Positions 16,105 to 24,095 of a stretch of DNA of 32,938 bases are shown one piece after another (within the stretch, counting starts at the first letter, position 1; every line of letters begins with the position of its first letter). Source of the stretch: Mycobacterium sp. GTDB taxonomy: Bacteria > Actinomycetota > Actinomycetes > Mycobacteriales > Mycobacteriaceae. The stretch is from positions 1 through 32,938 of the forward strand of contig NZ_JAFBAT010000091.1 in assembly GCF_019247615.1 (NCBI RefSeq). Direction: 5' to 3'. The position numbers and the translations under genes are program-made. The notes beneath the pieces are model-generated. The model worked only from the letters and a program-made list of their open reading frames with translations, was not told the origin of the DNA and searched no databases.

Positions 16105-16602
16105 TCAGGCCTCGTGTCCCGGTTCGAGGTGGCGGACGTCGCCGAACGACACCCAGCCCTCTGATTCGCGCGGCGGATCGCCATCGACCGGTTCCAACAG
16201 CTGCCCGACGTGGTCGCCAAGCGGGAAACGATCGAGGATCTTGCCGACGAACCAGCCTGCCGCGTCGTCGAGGATGGGCATTTGCGCCGGACCGCGGTGC
16301 CAGGCACAGCGGCCGAATTTATCGATCTCGTCGCCCGTCTGGCTGCCGAACAATTCCACCACCTCGAGGTGCTCTTTGGCGAACAGATGGACGGCCAGGT
16401 GGGTGGCTTCGGCGGCCACCCGGAACGTGTGGTTCTTCCTGGACAGACCGACCAGGAAGCGCGGCGGATGAATGCTGGTCTGACTCGCGAAGCCCACCAG
16501 GCAGCCAGCTGAGAGGTCGCCGACCGACGTGGTCACCACGAACATCGGATAGTTCAGCAACGCCACCAGCTCTTCGAACGCTTCGGTTCCCCGCTCGGCC
16601 AC
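16105..16602 (-). CDS. Flavin reductase-like (FMN-binding split barrel) protein
   Basis: A flavin_reductase-domain protein of about 165 residues: FEELVALLNYPMFVVTTSVGDLSAGCLVGFASQTS is the FMN-binding start of the split barrel, followed by PPRFLVGLSRKNHTF and HLAVHLFAKEH, all in family order. Such enzymes supply reduced flavin to two-component monooxygenases or act as FMN oxidoreductases. Two starts are possible: GTG at 16602, four bases after the permease stop with GGGAAAG 8 nt upstream, or TTG at 16623, which would overlap the permease by 17 bp. I favour GTG. Either way it is co-transcribed with, and downstream of, the APC permease. Confidence 0.82.
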   Translation of the reverse strand: MAERGTEAFEELVALLNYPMFVVTTSVGDLSAGCLVGFASQTSIHPPRFLVGLSRKNHTFRVAAEATHLAVHLFAKEHLEVVELFGSQTGDEIDKFGRCAWHRGPAQMPILDDAAGWFVGKILDRFPLGDHVGQLLEPVDGDPPRESEGWVSFGDVRHLEPGHEA

Positions 16603-16606
16603 CCTC

Positions 16607-17887
16607 TCAGCTTTCCCGATCAATGCGTCCCGGAACCGCCTTTCGACGCATGACGCGCCGAACTGCGTACGCGGCGACGCCGACGCTCAGCACTGCCACC
16701 CCGGACAGCACCGACGAAAACGGCATCGCGACGGCCAACGTCAGGCATCCGACGAGTCCGATCACCGGGATCAGCCAGTGCGGGCGCCCCTCGTCGCGGC
16801 CGAGGGTGAAAGCCGAGGCGTTGGCAATGGCGTAGTAGATCAGCACCGCGAAGGACGAAAAGCCGACCGCGCCACGCAGGTCGGCCGTGGCCGACAAGAC
16901 CGCGACGACCACACCGATCACCAACTCCGCGCGATGAGGCACCCGGAACCGCGGATGCACGGCTGCTAACCCGTGGGGCAGATGCCGGTCGCGAGCCATT
17001 GCCAGCGTGGTGCGCGAGACGCCGAGGATCAATGCCAACAAGGAGCCCAACGCCGCCACCACCGCGCCCACGCGGACGACGGGCTCGAGCCAACCGATGC
17101 CCGTCGCCCGCACCGCGTCCGACAGCGGCGCCGTGGCCTCGGCCAGACGCTGTGCGCCCAACGCGGCCAAGGCGGCCACGGCCACCAGCGCGTAGACGGC
17201 CAGGGCGACACCGAGCGCCAGCGGGATGGCCCGTGGGATGGTCCTTGCCGGGTTGCGCACCTCCTCTCCCAGGGTGGCGATGCGCGCATAGCCGGCGAAT
17301 GCGAAGAACAGCAGCCCCGCGGCTTGAATGACACCCCCGACGGTCGCGTGGCCCAGATGCAGTCGTCCAACGTCGGCAGTCCCGGACGCGAAGACGGCGA
17401 CGACTACCGCGGCCAGCACGGTCAACACCACCGCGACGATCACGCGCGTCAACCACGCCGACTTCTGCACCCCGGCATAGTTCACCGCCGTGAGCGCCAC
17501 CACCGCCGCGACGGCCACCGCGTGGGCTTGTGACGGCCATGCGTACGCGCCTACGGTCAGGGCCATCGCCGCGCACGAGGCGGTCTTGCCGACGACGAAC
17601 CCCCATCCGGCGAGGTATCCCCAGAAATCACCCAGGCGCTCTCGGCCGTACACGTAGGTGCCGCCGGAGGCGGGATAGCGCGCGGCCAATCGCGCGGACG
17701 AGGTCGCATTGCAGTAGGCCACCAAGGCGGCCAACGCCAGGCCGAGCAGCAGCCCCGACCCGGCCGCACGCGCAGCGGGACCGAGTGCCGCGAAAATTCC
17801 CGCGCCGATCATCGATCCCAGCCCGATCACCACCGCATCGAACACGCCCAGGCTGCGACGAAGGTCCTCGTTCATCCTGTTGGGCAC
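16607..17887 (-). CDS. APC-superfamily amino-acid/polyamine permease
   Basis: 426 residues with 11-12 hydrophobic helices. The N-terminal GSMIGAGIFAALGPAARAAGSG is the conserved helix-1 unwinding motif of the APC fold (GxG[I/V]F), followed by a YxxxRLGDFWGYLAGW stretch typical of bacterial members. It resembles the M. tuberculosis permeases Rv1999c and Rv1979c as I recall them. GTG at 17887 has GGGAG 6 nt upstream; an ATG at 17875 is in frame but less well placed. The substrate is probably a cationic or neutral amino acid and is not determinable here. The short coupling to flavin reductase suggests uptake linked to a flavin-dependent step, but no monooxygenase is adjacent. Confidence 0.88.
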   Translation of the reverse strand: MPNRMNEDLRRSLGVFDAVVIGLGSMIGAGIFAALGPAARAAGSGLLLGLALAALVAYCNATSSARLAARYPASGGTYVYGRERLGDFWGYLAGWGFVVGKTASCAAMALTVGAYAWPSQAHAVAVAAVVALTAVNYAGVQKSAWLTRVIVAVVLTVLAAVVVAVFASGTADVGRLHLGHATVGGVIQAAGLLFFAFAGYARIATLGEEVRNPARTIPRAIPLALGVALAVYALVAVAALAALGAQRLAEATAPLSDAVRATGIGWLEPVVRVGAVVAALGSLLALILGVSRTTLAMARDRHLPHGLAAVHPRFRVPHRAELVIGVVVAVLSATADLRGAVGFSSFAVLIYYAIANASAFTLGRDEGRPHWLIPVIGLVGCLTLAVAMPFSSVLSGVAVLSVGVAAYAVRRVMRRKAVPGRIDRES

Positions 17888-17901
17888 CGCGTACTCCCGT
17901 C

Positions 17902-18042
17902 ATGCGCGCCGGGCGTCCAACCTACCGGGCGGTGCTGTTCTTGTGCACCGGCAACAGCGCGCGCTGTCCGATGGCCGCGGCGCTGCTGGAGCCGACGGGC
18001 CGGGGCACCCATCCGCGACGCAAGCGCCGTTGGCGGCGGTAA
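17902..18042 (+). pseudogene. Remnant of low-molecular-weight protein phosphatase / arsenate reductase (ArsC)
   Basis: A 46-codon frame encodes RAVLFLCTGNSARCPMAAALLE, the P-loop start of LMW-PTPase/ArsC proteins with an intact CX5R motif (CTGNSAR). After ALLE the sequence collapses to EPTGRGTHPRRKRRWRR and a stop. The GTHP may be what is left of the SAGTHP segment that normally lies some 20 residues further on. The other two thirds, including the second catalytic Asp region, are missing in all frames up to the next gene at 18098. It is divergent from the APC permease, with the two start codons about 14 bp apart. I read it as a decayed gene; a translated short peptide is unlikely to be active. 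Confidence 0.65.
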
Positions 18043-18097
18043 ATCGGCGTCACAGGCGCACAGTCGATGAGGATCGGTTGACCACCGCCGGCGCACG

Positions 18098-19240
18098 TCA
18101 GCCGAACGGCCGGTTTTCGCGAACTCCGCGATACATGCCCCGCCGGACTATGCAGGGCATCACTACCCGATCGACCGACCATGACGGCAAGCGGAACGCG
18201 TGACCGGTGGGCAAGAAGACCTCCAGCCCGTTGGGCTGGATCCCCACCAGCGAACCCCACCGCCTGCCGGGGGCGCGGAAGGTGCGCAACCGTCGACCCG
18301 CGAACTCGGCCCTGATGTTGTGGGCCACCAGCACGTCCCCGCGATTACGCGCGGAACTGCGAAGGGGGTCGGTCGCGGCAACGTCGCCGACCGCGAAAAC
18401 ACCCGGCTGACCGGGTACTCGCAGTTCCGGCGTCACGCGAACAAACCCGTATTCGTCGAGGATCGCCGGGGGCAGCCAATCGGTGTTCGGCCGCACCCGC
18501 CCGATCGCCCAAAGCACGGCAGCGGCGGAAGCCTGCGGCTGTCCGGTGCTCCACCGAACCGGTTCGGTGGTGATGTCTTCGCCAGCGAAGCCGTTCGACA
18601 GAACCGCACGGTGGCCCGGGTGCAGGCCCACCCCCAAGTCGATCAGCCTGCCGCGGACGCGTCGCCAAATCTCCGGGTGATACTCGCGCAGCGCGCGCTC
18701 GCTGGGGAAGTAGAGGTCGATGCGCTTCTCCGGCCACGTGGTTGCCAGGTTGACGGCGCTGGTGACCGCGGCGGCGCCACCGCCCACGATGATCACCGAG
18801 TCGGCGGAGGCCAACCGGTCGTGAGCGGCGCGGAGCCCGGCGCCGATCTGGTCGGCCGACTGCAGCGTCGGCTGGCGCCAGAACCCGTTGGCGACCCCCG
18901 TCGAGATGACCAGCGCGTCGTACCTTTCGGTCACCGGTGCGCCGTCTTCGCCGCGACCCGAGATGGTTCGGGCGGCGAGGTCCACCCCCGTCAAGGTGGC
19001 CTGAATCGTCCGTACCCGGTCCAACCCGCAGAACTTGTCGAACGGAATCCAGTAGTCGCGGGCCCAGTCGCCGGGGCGGGCGAGCCGGACGCCGAGCTCT
19101 TGGCCGCTCACCAGCGCGGGCTTGACCGAGATTCCGACGACGTCGGCGTGCCGGGCCAGGCGGATCGCGGTCAGCACCCCCACATCGCCGAGTCCGGCGA
19201 CCACGACGCGCCTGCGGCTTGCCACTATGTCAATCGGCAT
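18098..19240 (-). CDS. NDH-2-like pyridine-nucleotide:disulfide-class FAD oxidoreductase
   Basis: 380 residues from ATG 19240. The first Rossmann motif VVVAGLGDVGVLTAIRLA (FAD) and the second VIIVGGGAAAVTSAVNLA (NAD(P)H) are well formed, and the third, GVFAVGDVAATDPLRSS, is the FAD-ribityl motif of this class. There is no redox-active CxxxxC, so it resembles type-II NADH dehydrogenase or AIFM2/FSP1-like quinone reductases rather than thiol reductases. A C-terminal hydrophobic/amphipathic segment (LPSWSVDRVVMPCIVRRGMYRGVRE) could attach it to the membrane. The frame continues upstream for 98 codons through a short tandem repeat that spans the start. No family similarity is seen there, so 19240 is preferred, with moderate certainty. 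Confidence 0.82.
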   Translation of the reverse strand: MPIDIVASRRRVVVAGLGDVGVLTAIRLARHADVVGISVKPALVSGQELGVRLARPGDWARDYWIPFDKFCGLDRVRTIQATLTGVDLAARTISGRGEDGAPVTERYDALVISTGVANGFWRQPTLQSADQIGAGLRAAHDRLASADSVIIVGGGAAAVTSAVNLATTWPEKRIDLYFPSERALREYHPEIWRRVRGRLIDLGVGLHPGHRAVLSNGFAGEDITTEPVRWSTGQPQASAAAVLWAIGRVRPNTDWLPPAILDEYGFVRVTPELRVPGQPGVFAVGDVAATDPLRSSARNRGDVLVAHNIRAEFAGRRLRTFRAPGRRWGSLVGIQPNGLEVFLPTGHAFRLPSWSVDRVVMPCIVRRGMYRGVRENRPFG

Positions 19241-19271
19241 GTGTCCAATCGGCGGGTGTCCAATCGGCGTG
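19228..19271. repeat. Three-copy 15-bp tandem repeat across the start of the NDH-2-like gene
   Basis: Units TGTCAATCGGCATG (19228-19241, one base short), TGTCCAATCGGCGGG (19242-19256) and TGTCCAATCGGCGTG (19257-19271). On the gene strand it reads through as repeated PIGH codons before and across the ATG. It may be a recent slippage duplication or a set of operator sites. Confidence 0.7.
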
Positions 19272-19418
19272 CGGCGCACTGTAGCACGTTCGAGCGCCAC
19301 GCCCTGCCTTCGGCGTCGGATCGGGCGTCCAGTCCCGCGCTCAATCAGTAGCATTAGCCGGCGGTCCGAATGTGCGCGAACCCGCTCATCGCCATGGCAC
19401 CGAAAGGAACGGCTCAGC

Positions 19419-19874
19419 ATGACGACACCGACGGAAAGCCATCGGCACAGCACGCAATTGATTCCGGCCCGGCTGCTGCGAAGTGGGCGCACCCACCATC
19501 CGGTGGTCGTGGACGAGGCCAAGAGGCGGCGCAATGATTGGCAACTGCGACTGGCCGACCGGATAACGGCGTTCGCGGGGTCGATGAACTTCGTCTGGAT
19601 TCATGCGGCCCTGTTCACGGTGTGGATGTTGCTCCTGGAGAAAAGCCCCTGGCCGACGTTGACCTTGGCGGTGTCACTCGAGGCGATCTTCCTATCGACC
19701 TTCGTGATGATCGGCCAGAACCGTCAGGCGGCTTTCCAGCAGGCGAAGGCGGACCACGACTTTCAGACGCAGGAACTGGAGTTGAAGACCAACACCGAAC
19801 TGACCCGCGAGATCCACGTGCTCACAGCCGAATTGCACCGACGCTTGATCCCGCCAACATCGGCGTCGACCTAG
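19419..19874 (+). CDS. DUF1003 membrane protein
   Basis: 151 residues. The central part DRITAFAGSMNFVWIHAALFTVWMLL and PWPTLTLAVSLEAIFLSTFVMIGQNRQ matches the DUF1003 family: two transmembrane helices joined by a short loop, with the conserved Phe-Gly-Ser...His and SxEAIFLSxFVMxxQNRQ motifs. The C-terminal 45 residues (AKADHDFQTQELELKTNTELTREIHVLTAEL) are a likely cytoplasmic coiled coil. ATG at 19419 with AAAGGA about 11 nt upstream. The family is widespread in bacteria and has no agreed function. Divergent from the NDH-2-like gene (about 180 bp) and 60 bp upstream of the next membrane protein, probably one transcript. Confidence 0.85.
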   Translation: MTTPTESHRHSTQLIPARLLRSGRTHHPVVVDEAKRRRNDWQLRLADRITAFAGSMNFVWIHAALFTVWMLLLEKSPWPTLTLAVSLEAIFLSTFVMIGQNRQAAFQQAKADHDFQTQELELKTNTELTREIHVLTAELHRRLIPPTSAST

Positions 19875-19934
19875 GGCGTCCGGCGATCGAGCGAATAACC
19901 GCTGTGGTGGAGAAAGCCTTCTGAGGAGATAAGC

Positions 19935-20789
19935 GTGGTGCAGTTGCAGCAGAGGATGCGACCACGCGTGCACGCCGCCCTGCGCGCCGCGGTGCGGGCA
20001 TCGGCTCCCCGTCCCGCCGCGGCACGTCGCGCAGCCAAGGACTTTCAGCAAGGGCTGTGGCCCGCCGTCGGCGCTGAGATCCGCTGGGCGTTCACGCCGC
20101 CGCACACGTGGCTGATGGGTGTGGTGGTCAACGTGATCCTCGCCGCGGCGTGGTTGCTGGTGCAGCCTCTCGCTGTCGGCCCACACCGCACTGACTGGGT
20201 GGTTTTGGTCGGGACCTACTTCTCCTCGTGGGTCCTTGCCGACGTCACCACCACCAATGTCTTCGGTGCCGACCACTACCGGGTACTGCAGGCCTTATCC
20301 GATGGCGTGCCCTTCGGCCGGATACTGCTGATCAAAAACCTGGCCCTGCTCGCGATCGTCGGATTGCCGACCTTGGTGGCGGCGATGCTGCTGACGCTGT
20401 GGCTGGAAACGCCTGCACGCCTTGGCATTACGATCCCCACCGTCGCGGTTCCCATCGTGTCCTGGGTCGGGGTGGGCAATGTGTTCTCGGTGCTGCACCC
20501 GGTCACCGTCGAGCCGTTGATCAGGCGATGGCGCCAGCGCTACGACCGTCGCCGCACGGCCGGCTGGATTCTGGCCCTGACCCTGCCTTACGGGCTGTAC
20601 TACGTCGCCGACCCGATGAACGGGGTCGAGCACCGCGTGTTGTGGACACAGGTGCCCGCGATGATCTGGCCGGTGTTCGGGCGTGACACCAAGAGCTTCG
20701 TGCATCTCGCCATCGCAGTGGCTGTCTGGGTGGGCGGAACGGTTGCCGCCCTGCTGTGGGTCCGCACGCGCGGGTTTCAATTCAGGTGA
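19935..20789 (+). CDS. Multi-spanning membrane protein, 284 aa
   Basis: After an Arg/Ala-rich cytoplasmic N-terminus of about 40 residues come six or so hydrophobic helices (TWLMGVVVNVILAAAWLLV, WVVLVGTYFSSWVLADVTT, LLIKNLALLAIVGLPTLVAAMLLTLW, VPIVSWVGVGNVFSVL, TAGWILALTLPYGLYYVADP, FVHLAIAVAVWVGGTVAALLWV). The layout resembles an ABC-2-type permease domain, but no ATPase is next to it and the assignment is only a resemblance. GTG at 19935 with GGAG 7-8 nt upstream decides the start. Function unknown. Confidence 0.78.
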   Translation: MVQLQQRMRPRVHAALRAAVRASAPRPAAARRAAKDFQQGLWPAVGAEIRWAFTPPHTWLMGVVVNVILAAAWLLVQPLAVGPHRTDWVVLVGTYFSSWVLADVTTTNVFGADHYRVLQALSDGVPFGRILLIKNLALLAIVGLPTLVAAMLLTLWLETPARLGITIPTVAVPIVSWVGVGNVFSVLHPVTVEPLIRRWRQRYDRRRTAGWILALTLPYGLYYVADPMNGVEHRVLWTQVPAMIWPVFGRDTKSFVHLAIAVAVWVGGTVAALLWVRTRGFQFR

Positions 20790-20961
20790 GCGTGACACCC
20801 GCGGGCTGCTCGCCGCACCATCGTGGAGTGTTTGGGCAGAACCGGTTAGCGCAATCCGGGACAGATTTGGTCGCCGTGCAATGATGGGCGAGCGCGTCCA
20901 CTGCGGCACTGGGATTCCCTGGACATAGCCGAAACCCACATAATTTTGAAAGTGAGGCAAC

Positions 20962-21375
20962 ATGAGTGAACAACCGTCGGCCGGTTGGTACCCGGACCCG
21001 AGCGGCAGGCCCGGTCAGCAGTACTGGGATGGCCGGCAATGGCGCACCGACGTCGCCCCGCCCGGTGGAAATCCGTCGCAGCAGCCGCAGGGCGGGTATC
21101 CGGCGGTGGCACCGTACGGCGCTGCGCCGTATGGGTTGGATGCCTACGGGCGGCCCCTGTCAGACAAGAGCAAGCTCACGGCGGGATTGCTCCAAATTCT
21201 CTTGGGGAGCTTCGGAGTTGGCCGTTTCTACCTCGGCTACACCACCATCGGCATCCTGCAAATTGTGGTTACCTGGCTGACGTGCGGACTCGGTGCCGTG
21301 TGGCCGCTGATCGACGGAATCATGATCATCACCGGCAAGGTGCCTGATGCGCAGGGGCGCACGCTCAGCGAGTGA
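20962..21375 (+). CDS. DUF2510 plus TM2 domain membrane protein
   Basis: 137 residues. Residues 7-30 (AGWYPDPSGRPGQQYWDGRQW) are a DUF2510 domain, a short Trp/Tyr-rich actinobacterial module usually placed N-terminal to membrane segments. A Pro/Gly/Tyr-rich linker follows. Residues about 70-130 are a TM2 domain: two helices (LTAGLLQILLGSFGVGRFYLGY and IGILQIVVTWLTCGLGAVWPLIDGIMI) with the characteristic GRFYLG turn and terminal Asp motif. ATG at 20962 with GTGAGG about 6 nt upstream. Precise role unknown; probably a small envelope protein. It ends at a hairpin shared with the opposing hsaA-like gene. Confidence 0.88.
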   Translation: MSEQPSAGWYPDPSGRPGQQYWDGRQWRTDVAPPGGNPSQQPQGGYPAVAPYGAAPYGLDAYGRPLSDKSKLTAGLLQILLGSFGVGRFYLGYTTIGILQIVVTWLTCGLGAVWPLIDGIMIITGKVPDAQGRTLSE

Positions 21376-21412
21376 GCCGCGCACCGGGCCAACAGGTTTC
21401 GTCCTCCGCTGG

Positions 21413-21437
21413 GCCGGCCCAGTATGTGAAGGCCGGC
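21413..21437. terminator. Bidirectional hairpin between convergent genes
   Basis: Perfect 7-bp arms GCCGGCC (21413-21419) and GGCCGGC (21431-21437) with an 11-base loop, placed between the TM2 gene and the stop codon of the opposing oxygenase gene. No U-tract. Confidence 0.5.
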
Positions 21438-22630
21438 TAGATCAGCGCACGCAGCGGGCCCTGGGGCGGATCGATGCCCAGTGAGCTCAACGCCGAGGCG
21501 TGGTAGACGGTGCCCGGGACGTGGATGGCGTGCAGGTGGCCGACGTGTACGTCCCGCCAGTACCGCTGCAGCGGCTTGTCCATCCGGGCGGCGTTGCCGC
21601 CCGAGCGGGCGAAGATCTCGTCGACCGCCGACACCGCCCGCCACACGGCGCGGACCTGGGTGCGGCGCCCCGCCGCGCGGTCGGCGAACGAGACCTCTTT
21701 GCCGGCGGCCACCATGTCGTAGATGCGGTCGACATTGGCCAGCAGCTCCTGGCGGGCGGCGTTGATGTCAGCCGCCGCCTCGCCGATCGCGTGCATGACG
21801 TAGGGGTCGTCCCTGATCGCGGTTCCGGTGGCACCCACGCGCCCGCGCTGGTAGTCGAGGTGCGCGGCCAGCGCGCCCTCGGCGATGCCGATGGTCGCGG
21901 CGGAAATGCCCAGCGGGAACATCGTCGACCACGGCATCAGGTACAGCGGCTCCGTCATGCCCGCCGCACGCTGGGCGGTGCCGTCCATCACCTTCGTCGC
22001 GTCCATGGTTCGGTAGGCCGGAACGAACGCGTCCTCGACGATGACATCCTTCGACCCGGTTCCGCGCAGCCCCACCACATTCCACGAGTCCTCGACAATC
22101 GTGTAGTCCGCGCGCGGCAATATCATGTGCAGCATTCGGGGAGGCATCACCGGTTTGCTCTCGGCGTCGCCGAGCATTGCTCCCAGGATGATCCAGTCGC
22201 AGTGGTCGGTGCCGGAGCTGAACTGCCAGCGCCCGTTGAAGATGTAGCCTCCGGTTTCTCCGTCGACCGGCCTGGCAACGCCCTGCGGCGCGTACGGAGA
22301 TGCCATCCACGTGTTGATGTCGTCCGCCCAGACCTCGGCGGGCACCCTCGGATCGGCATAGGCCAACTGGTAGGGATGCACGCCGACCACACCGACGATC
22401 CAGCCGGCGGCGGGATCCAGTGCCGCTGTGGCCATCGCCGTCTCGGCCCACTCGCGGGGGTGGACTTCGAATCCTTGGTAAGCCTTGGGCTGCAACAGCC
22501 GGATCAGTCCGGCGCCTTTCATCAGCTTCACGGTCTCATCCGTGAGCCGGCCGATCCTCTCGGCCTCGGCGGCCTGACCGCGCAACCGGTCGGCCATGGC
22601 CATCACCCGGTCGATCACGCGCTCGCTCAT
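21437..22630 (-). CDS. HsaA-like flavin-dependent monooxygenase (acyl-CoA dehydrogenase fold)
   Basis: 397 residues, close to the length of M. tuberculosis HsaA. The fold is that of acyl-CoA dehydrogenases: helical N-domain (RIGRLTDETVKLMKGAGLIRLLQPKAYQGFEVHP), middle beta domain (YIFNGRWQFSSGTDHCDWIILGA, VEDSWNVVGLRGTGSKDVIVEDAFVP) and C-terminal helical domain. W-x-F-x-S-G, with GLRGTGSKDV, is the pattern of the group D flavin monooxygenases HsaA/HpaB-C2 rather than of true dehydrogenases. Such enzymes hydroxylate phenols with reduced flavin from a partner reductase. The ATG at 22630 overlaps the stop of the upstream hydrolase (ATGA), so they are translated together. No dedicated reductase is adjacent; the flavin reductase at 16.1-16.6 kb is a conceivable but distant partner. 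Confidence 0.85.
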   Translation of the reverse strand: MSERVIDRVMAMADRLRGQAAEAERIGRLTDETVKLMKGAGLIRLLQPKAYQGFEVHPREWAETAMATAALDPAAGWIVGVVGVHPYQLAYADPRVPAEVWADDINTWMASPYAPQGVARPVDGETGGYIFNGRWQFSSGTDHCDWIILGAMLGDAESKPVMPPRMLHMILPRADYTIVEDSWNVVGLRGTGSKDVIVEDAFVPAYRTMDATKVMDGTAQRAAGMTEPLYLMPWSTMFPLGISAATIGIAEGALAAHLDYQRGRVGATGTAIRDDPYVMHAIGEAAADINAARQELLANVDRIYDMVAAGKEVSFADRAAGRRTQVRAVWRAVSAVDEIFARSGGNAARMDKPLQRYWRDVHVGHLHAIHVPGTVYHASALSSLGIDPPQGPLRALI

Positions 22631-23508
22631 GCCGACGCCTCGCGCGACAGGAACGCCAATACCGTACCTTCGAACGCCTCCTTGGCCTCGATCATGGCCC
22701 AGTGCCCCGAGTTGGGGAATATGTGAAGCTCCGCATTGGGGATGGTGCGCATCGGGATCAGCGCCATGTCGGGCGGACTCACCCTGTCGTCGCGTCCCCA
22801 GGTCAATAGGGTCGGCGCCGCCAGCTTGTGCATGACCGCCCATGGCATCGGCCGGTCGGAGGCCTCCATCGCCGCCGTCATCGCGGCGAACGCCGCCTTG
22901 CCGTACATCCGGCGCGCGGCGGCCAACGTCTCCGGATCGGTGGCCAGCTGCCAGCGCTCGTCGATCAGTTGGTCGGTGACCAGGGCCTGGTCGTAGACCA
23001 TCGACTTGAGCCAGTCAACGAGCCGCTGCCGTGTCGGGTCCTCGACGAACTCCTGCAGCAGCCGGATGCCCTCGCTTGGGCTGGCGCTGAAGATGTTCGT
23101 GCCGATTCCGCCGATCGTCACCAGCCGGCCTATTCGGTCCGGATTGCGGATCGCGAAGCTGATGCCGACGCCACCGCCCATCGAGTTGCCGACGATATGG
23201 ACCTTTGCGATACCGAGCGCGTCCAGAAACTGCGTGACGGCGCCATGCGCGGTGACCATGGGGTGACCGTCGACGTCGGGGCTGACACCGAATCCGGGAA
23301 ACTCCAGGATCAGGCAGCGGTAGTGCTCGGCGAACGCGGGCAGCACGCCGCGGAAGTTGCGCCAGCCCGTCACCCCCGGGCCGGAGCCGTGCAGAAACAG
23401 CACCACCGGGCCCGAATCCGGGCCGCAGTCGTAATAGCGCAAAGCGCCCTTCGGCGTGTCGATCTCACGCAGGTCGTGCCCCGCTGTGGTATCGGAAGTA
23501 TTGGCCAC
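22627..23508 (-). CDS. HsaD-like alpha/beta hydrolase (meta-cleavage product C-C hydrolase)
   Basis: 293 residues from GTG 23508, which has AGGGTG six to seven bases upstream. HGSGPGVTGWRNFRGVLP is the oxyanion-hole loop typical of C-C bond hydrolases (BphD/HsaD). The nucleophile elbow is VGNSMGGG. The acid is in LLTWGRDDRVSPPD and the histidine in PNSGHWAMIE. The Asn-Ser order of the elbow and the NRIGRLVTIGG-like segment also match HsaD. It would hydrolyse a ring-opened aromatic product. An in-frame ATG at 23535 is possible but falls inside an inverted repeat that may be an operator. It is the first gene of a two-gene operon with the HsaA-like oxygenase. No extradiol dioxygenase to supply its substrate lies in the window. 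Confidence 0.85.
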   Translation of the reverse strand: MANTSDTTAGHDLREIDTPKGALRYYDCGPDSGPVVLFLHGSGPGVTGWRNFRGVLPAFAEHYRCLILEFPGFGVSPDVDGHPMVTAHGAVTQFLDALGIAKVHIVGNSMGGGVGISFAIRNPDRIGRLVTIGGIGTNIFSASPSEGIRLLQEFVEDPTRQRLVDWLKSMVYDQALVTDQLIDERWQLATDPETLAAARRMYGKAAFAAMTAAMEASDRPMPWAVMHKLAAPTLLTWGRDDRVSPPDMALIPMRTIPNAELHIFPNSGHWAMIEAKEAFEGTVLAFLSREASA

Positions 23509-23523
23509 GTATGTCACCCTGCC

Positions 23524-23550
23524 ACGCGTTGGCATCGCCACCCAACGTGT
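23524..23550. promoter_or_regulatory. Imperfect inverted repeat upstream of the hydrolase operon
   Basis: ACGCGTTGG (23524-23532) and CCAACGTGT (23542-23550) are 9-base arms with one mismatch and a 9-base spacer, 16 bp before the GTG of the hydrolase in the divergent intergenic region. This is a suitable place for a TetR- or GntR-type operator. It does not match the KstR or KstR2 consensus as I remember them. Confidence 0.35.
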
Positions 23551-23653
23551 AACCGCTGCGACGGTCGGTGCAGTCAGCCCTGGACGCTGGGTCGTCGTAT
23601 CAGTGGTTGCGGTCCCCGGGAATGATTCGCCATCCGCGACCGTAGAACAACGC

Positions 23654-24079
23654 ATGAAGCTCAACGAGGCTGCGCGCGAATTCATCGGACGGGGTGCCGA
23701 CGCCACCCTGGTCACCCTCAACCCGGACGGCAGCCCCCAGGTCAGCGTGGTCTGGGTCGCCTTGCAGTCGACTCCCGACGGGGACGAACTCGTCAGCGCG
23801 CACCTGGCCGAGTACAAGAAGGTCCGCAACATGCGGAGGGACCCACGCGTTGCGGTCACGATCGTGTCGGTCGGCGCCTCGAGCACAGGGATGCGGCCCT
23901 ACCTCTGGGTCGACGGAACCGCGCGCATCGTCGAAGGCGGGGCCCCCGAGCTCCTCAAGCAGCTCAATCCCGTCCTGGGGGATCCCGCGATGACGTTCCC
24001 GCCGGAGGACGCGCCACCCGGATTCCTCACCCGCATCCACATCGACAAGATCGGCGGCATCGGGCCCTGGGCATCCTGA
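23654..24079 (+). CDS. PPOX-class F420-dependent/split-barrel protein (Rv1155-like)
   Basis: 141 residues from ATG 23654. LNEAAREFIGRGADATLVTLNPDGSPQVSVVWVAL is the first half of the split beta-barrel of pyridoxamine-phosphate-oxidase-like proteins; TLNPDGSPQ is the standard motif of the mycobacterial FDOR-B group. AEYKKVRNMRRDPRVAVTIV is the cofactor-phosphate binding block, with the K-x-R-N and RRDPRV residues used for F420 or FMN. LWVDGTARI follows. Members reduce biliverdin, F420-linked substrates or quinones; the substrate here is not known. Divergent from the hydrolase operon and followed 17 bp later by a perfect palindrome ahead of the molybdopterin oxidoreductase. Confidence 0.88.
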   Translation: MKLNEAAREFIGRGADATLVTLNPDGSPQVSVVWVALQSTPDGDELVSAHLAEYKKVRNMRRDPRVAVTIVSVGASSTGMRPYLWVDGTARIVEGGAPELLKQLNPVLGDPAMTFPPEDAPPGFLTRIHIDKIGGIGPWAS

Positions 24080-24095
24080 CCCATGGTTTGCCCAC

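Noticed and set aside
16105..17887. Permease/flavin-reductase pair as the reductase partner of the HsaA-like oxygenase
   Set aside because: They are on the same strand but about 4.8 kb apart with unrelated genes and opposite-strand genes between them; nothing in the sequence links them.
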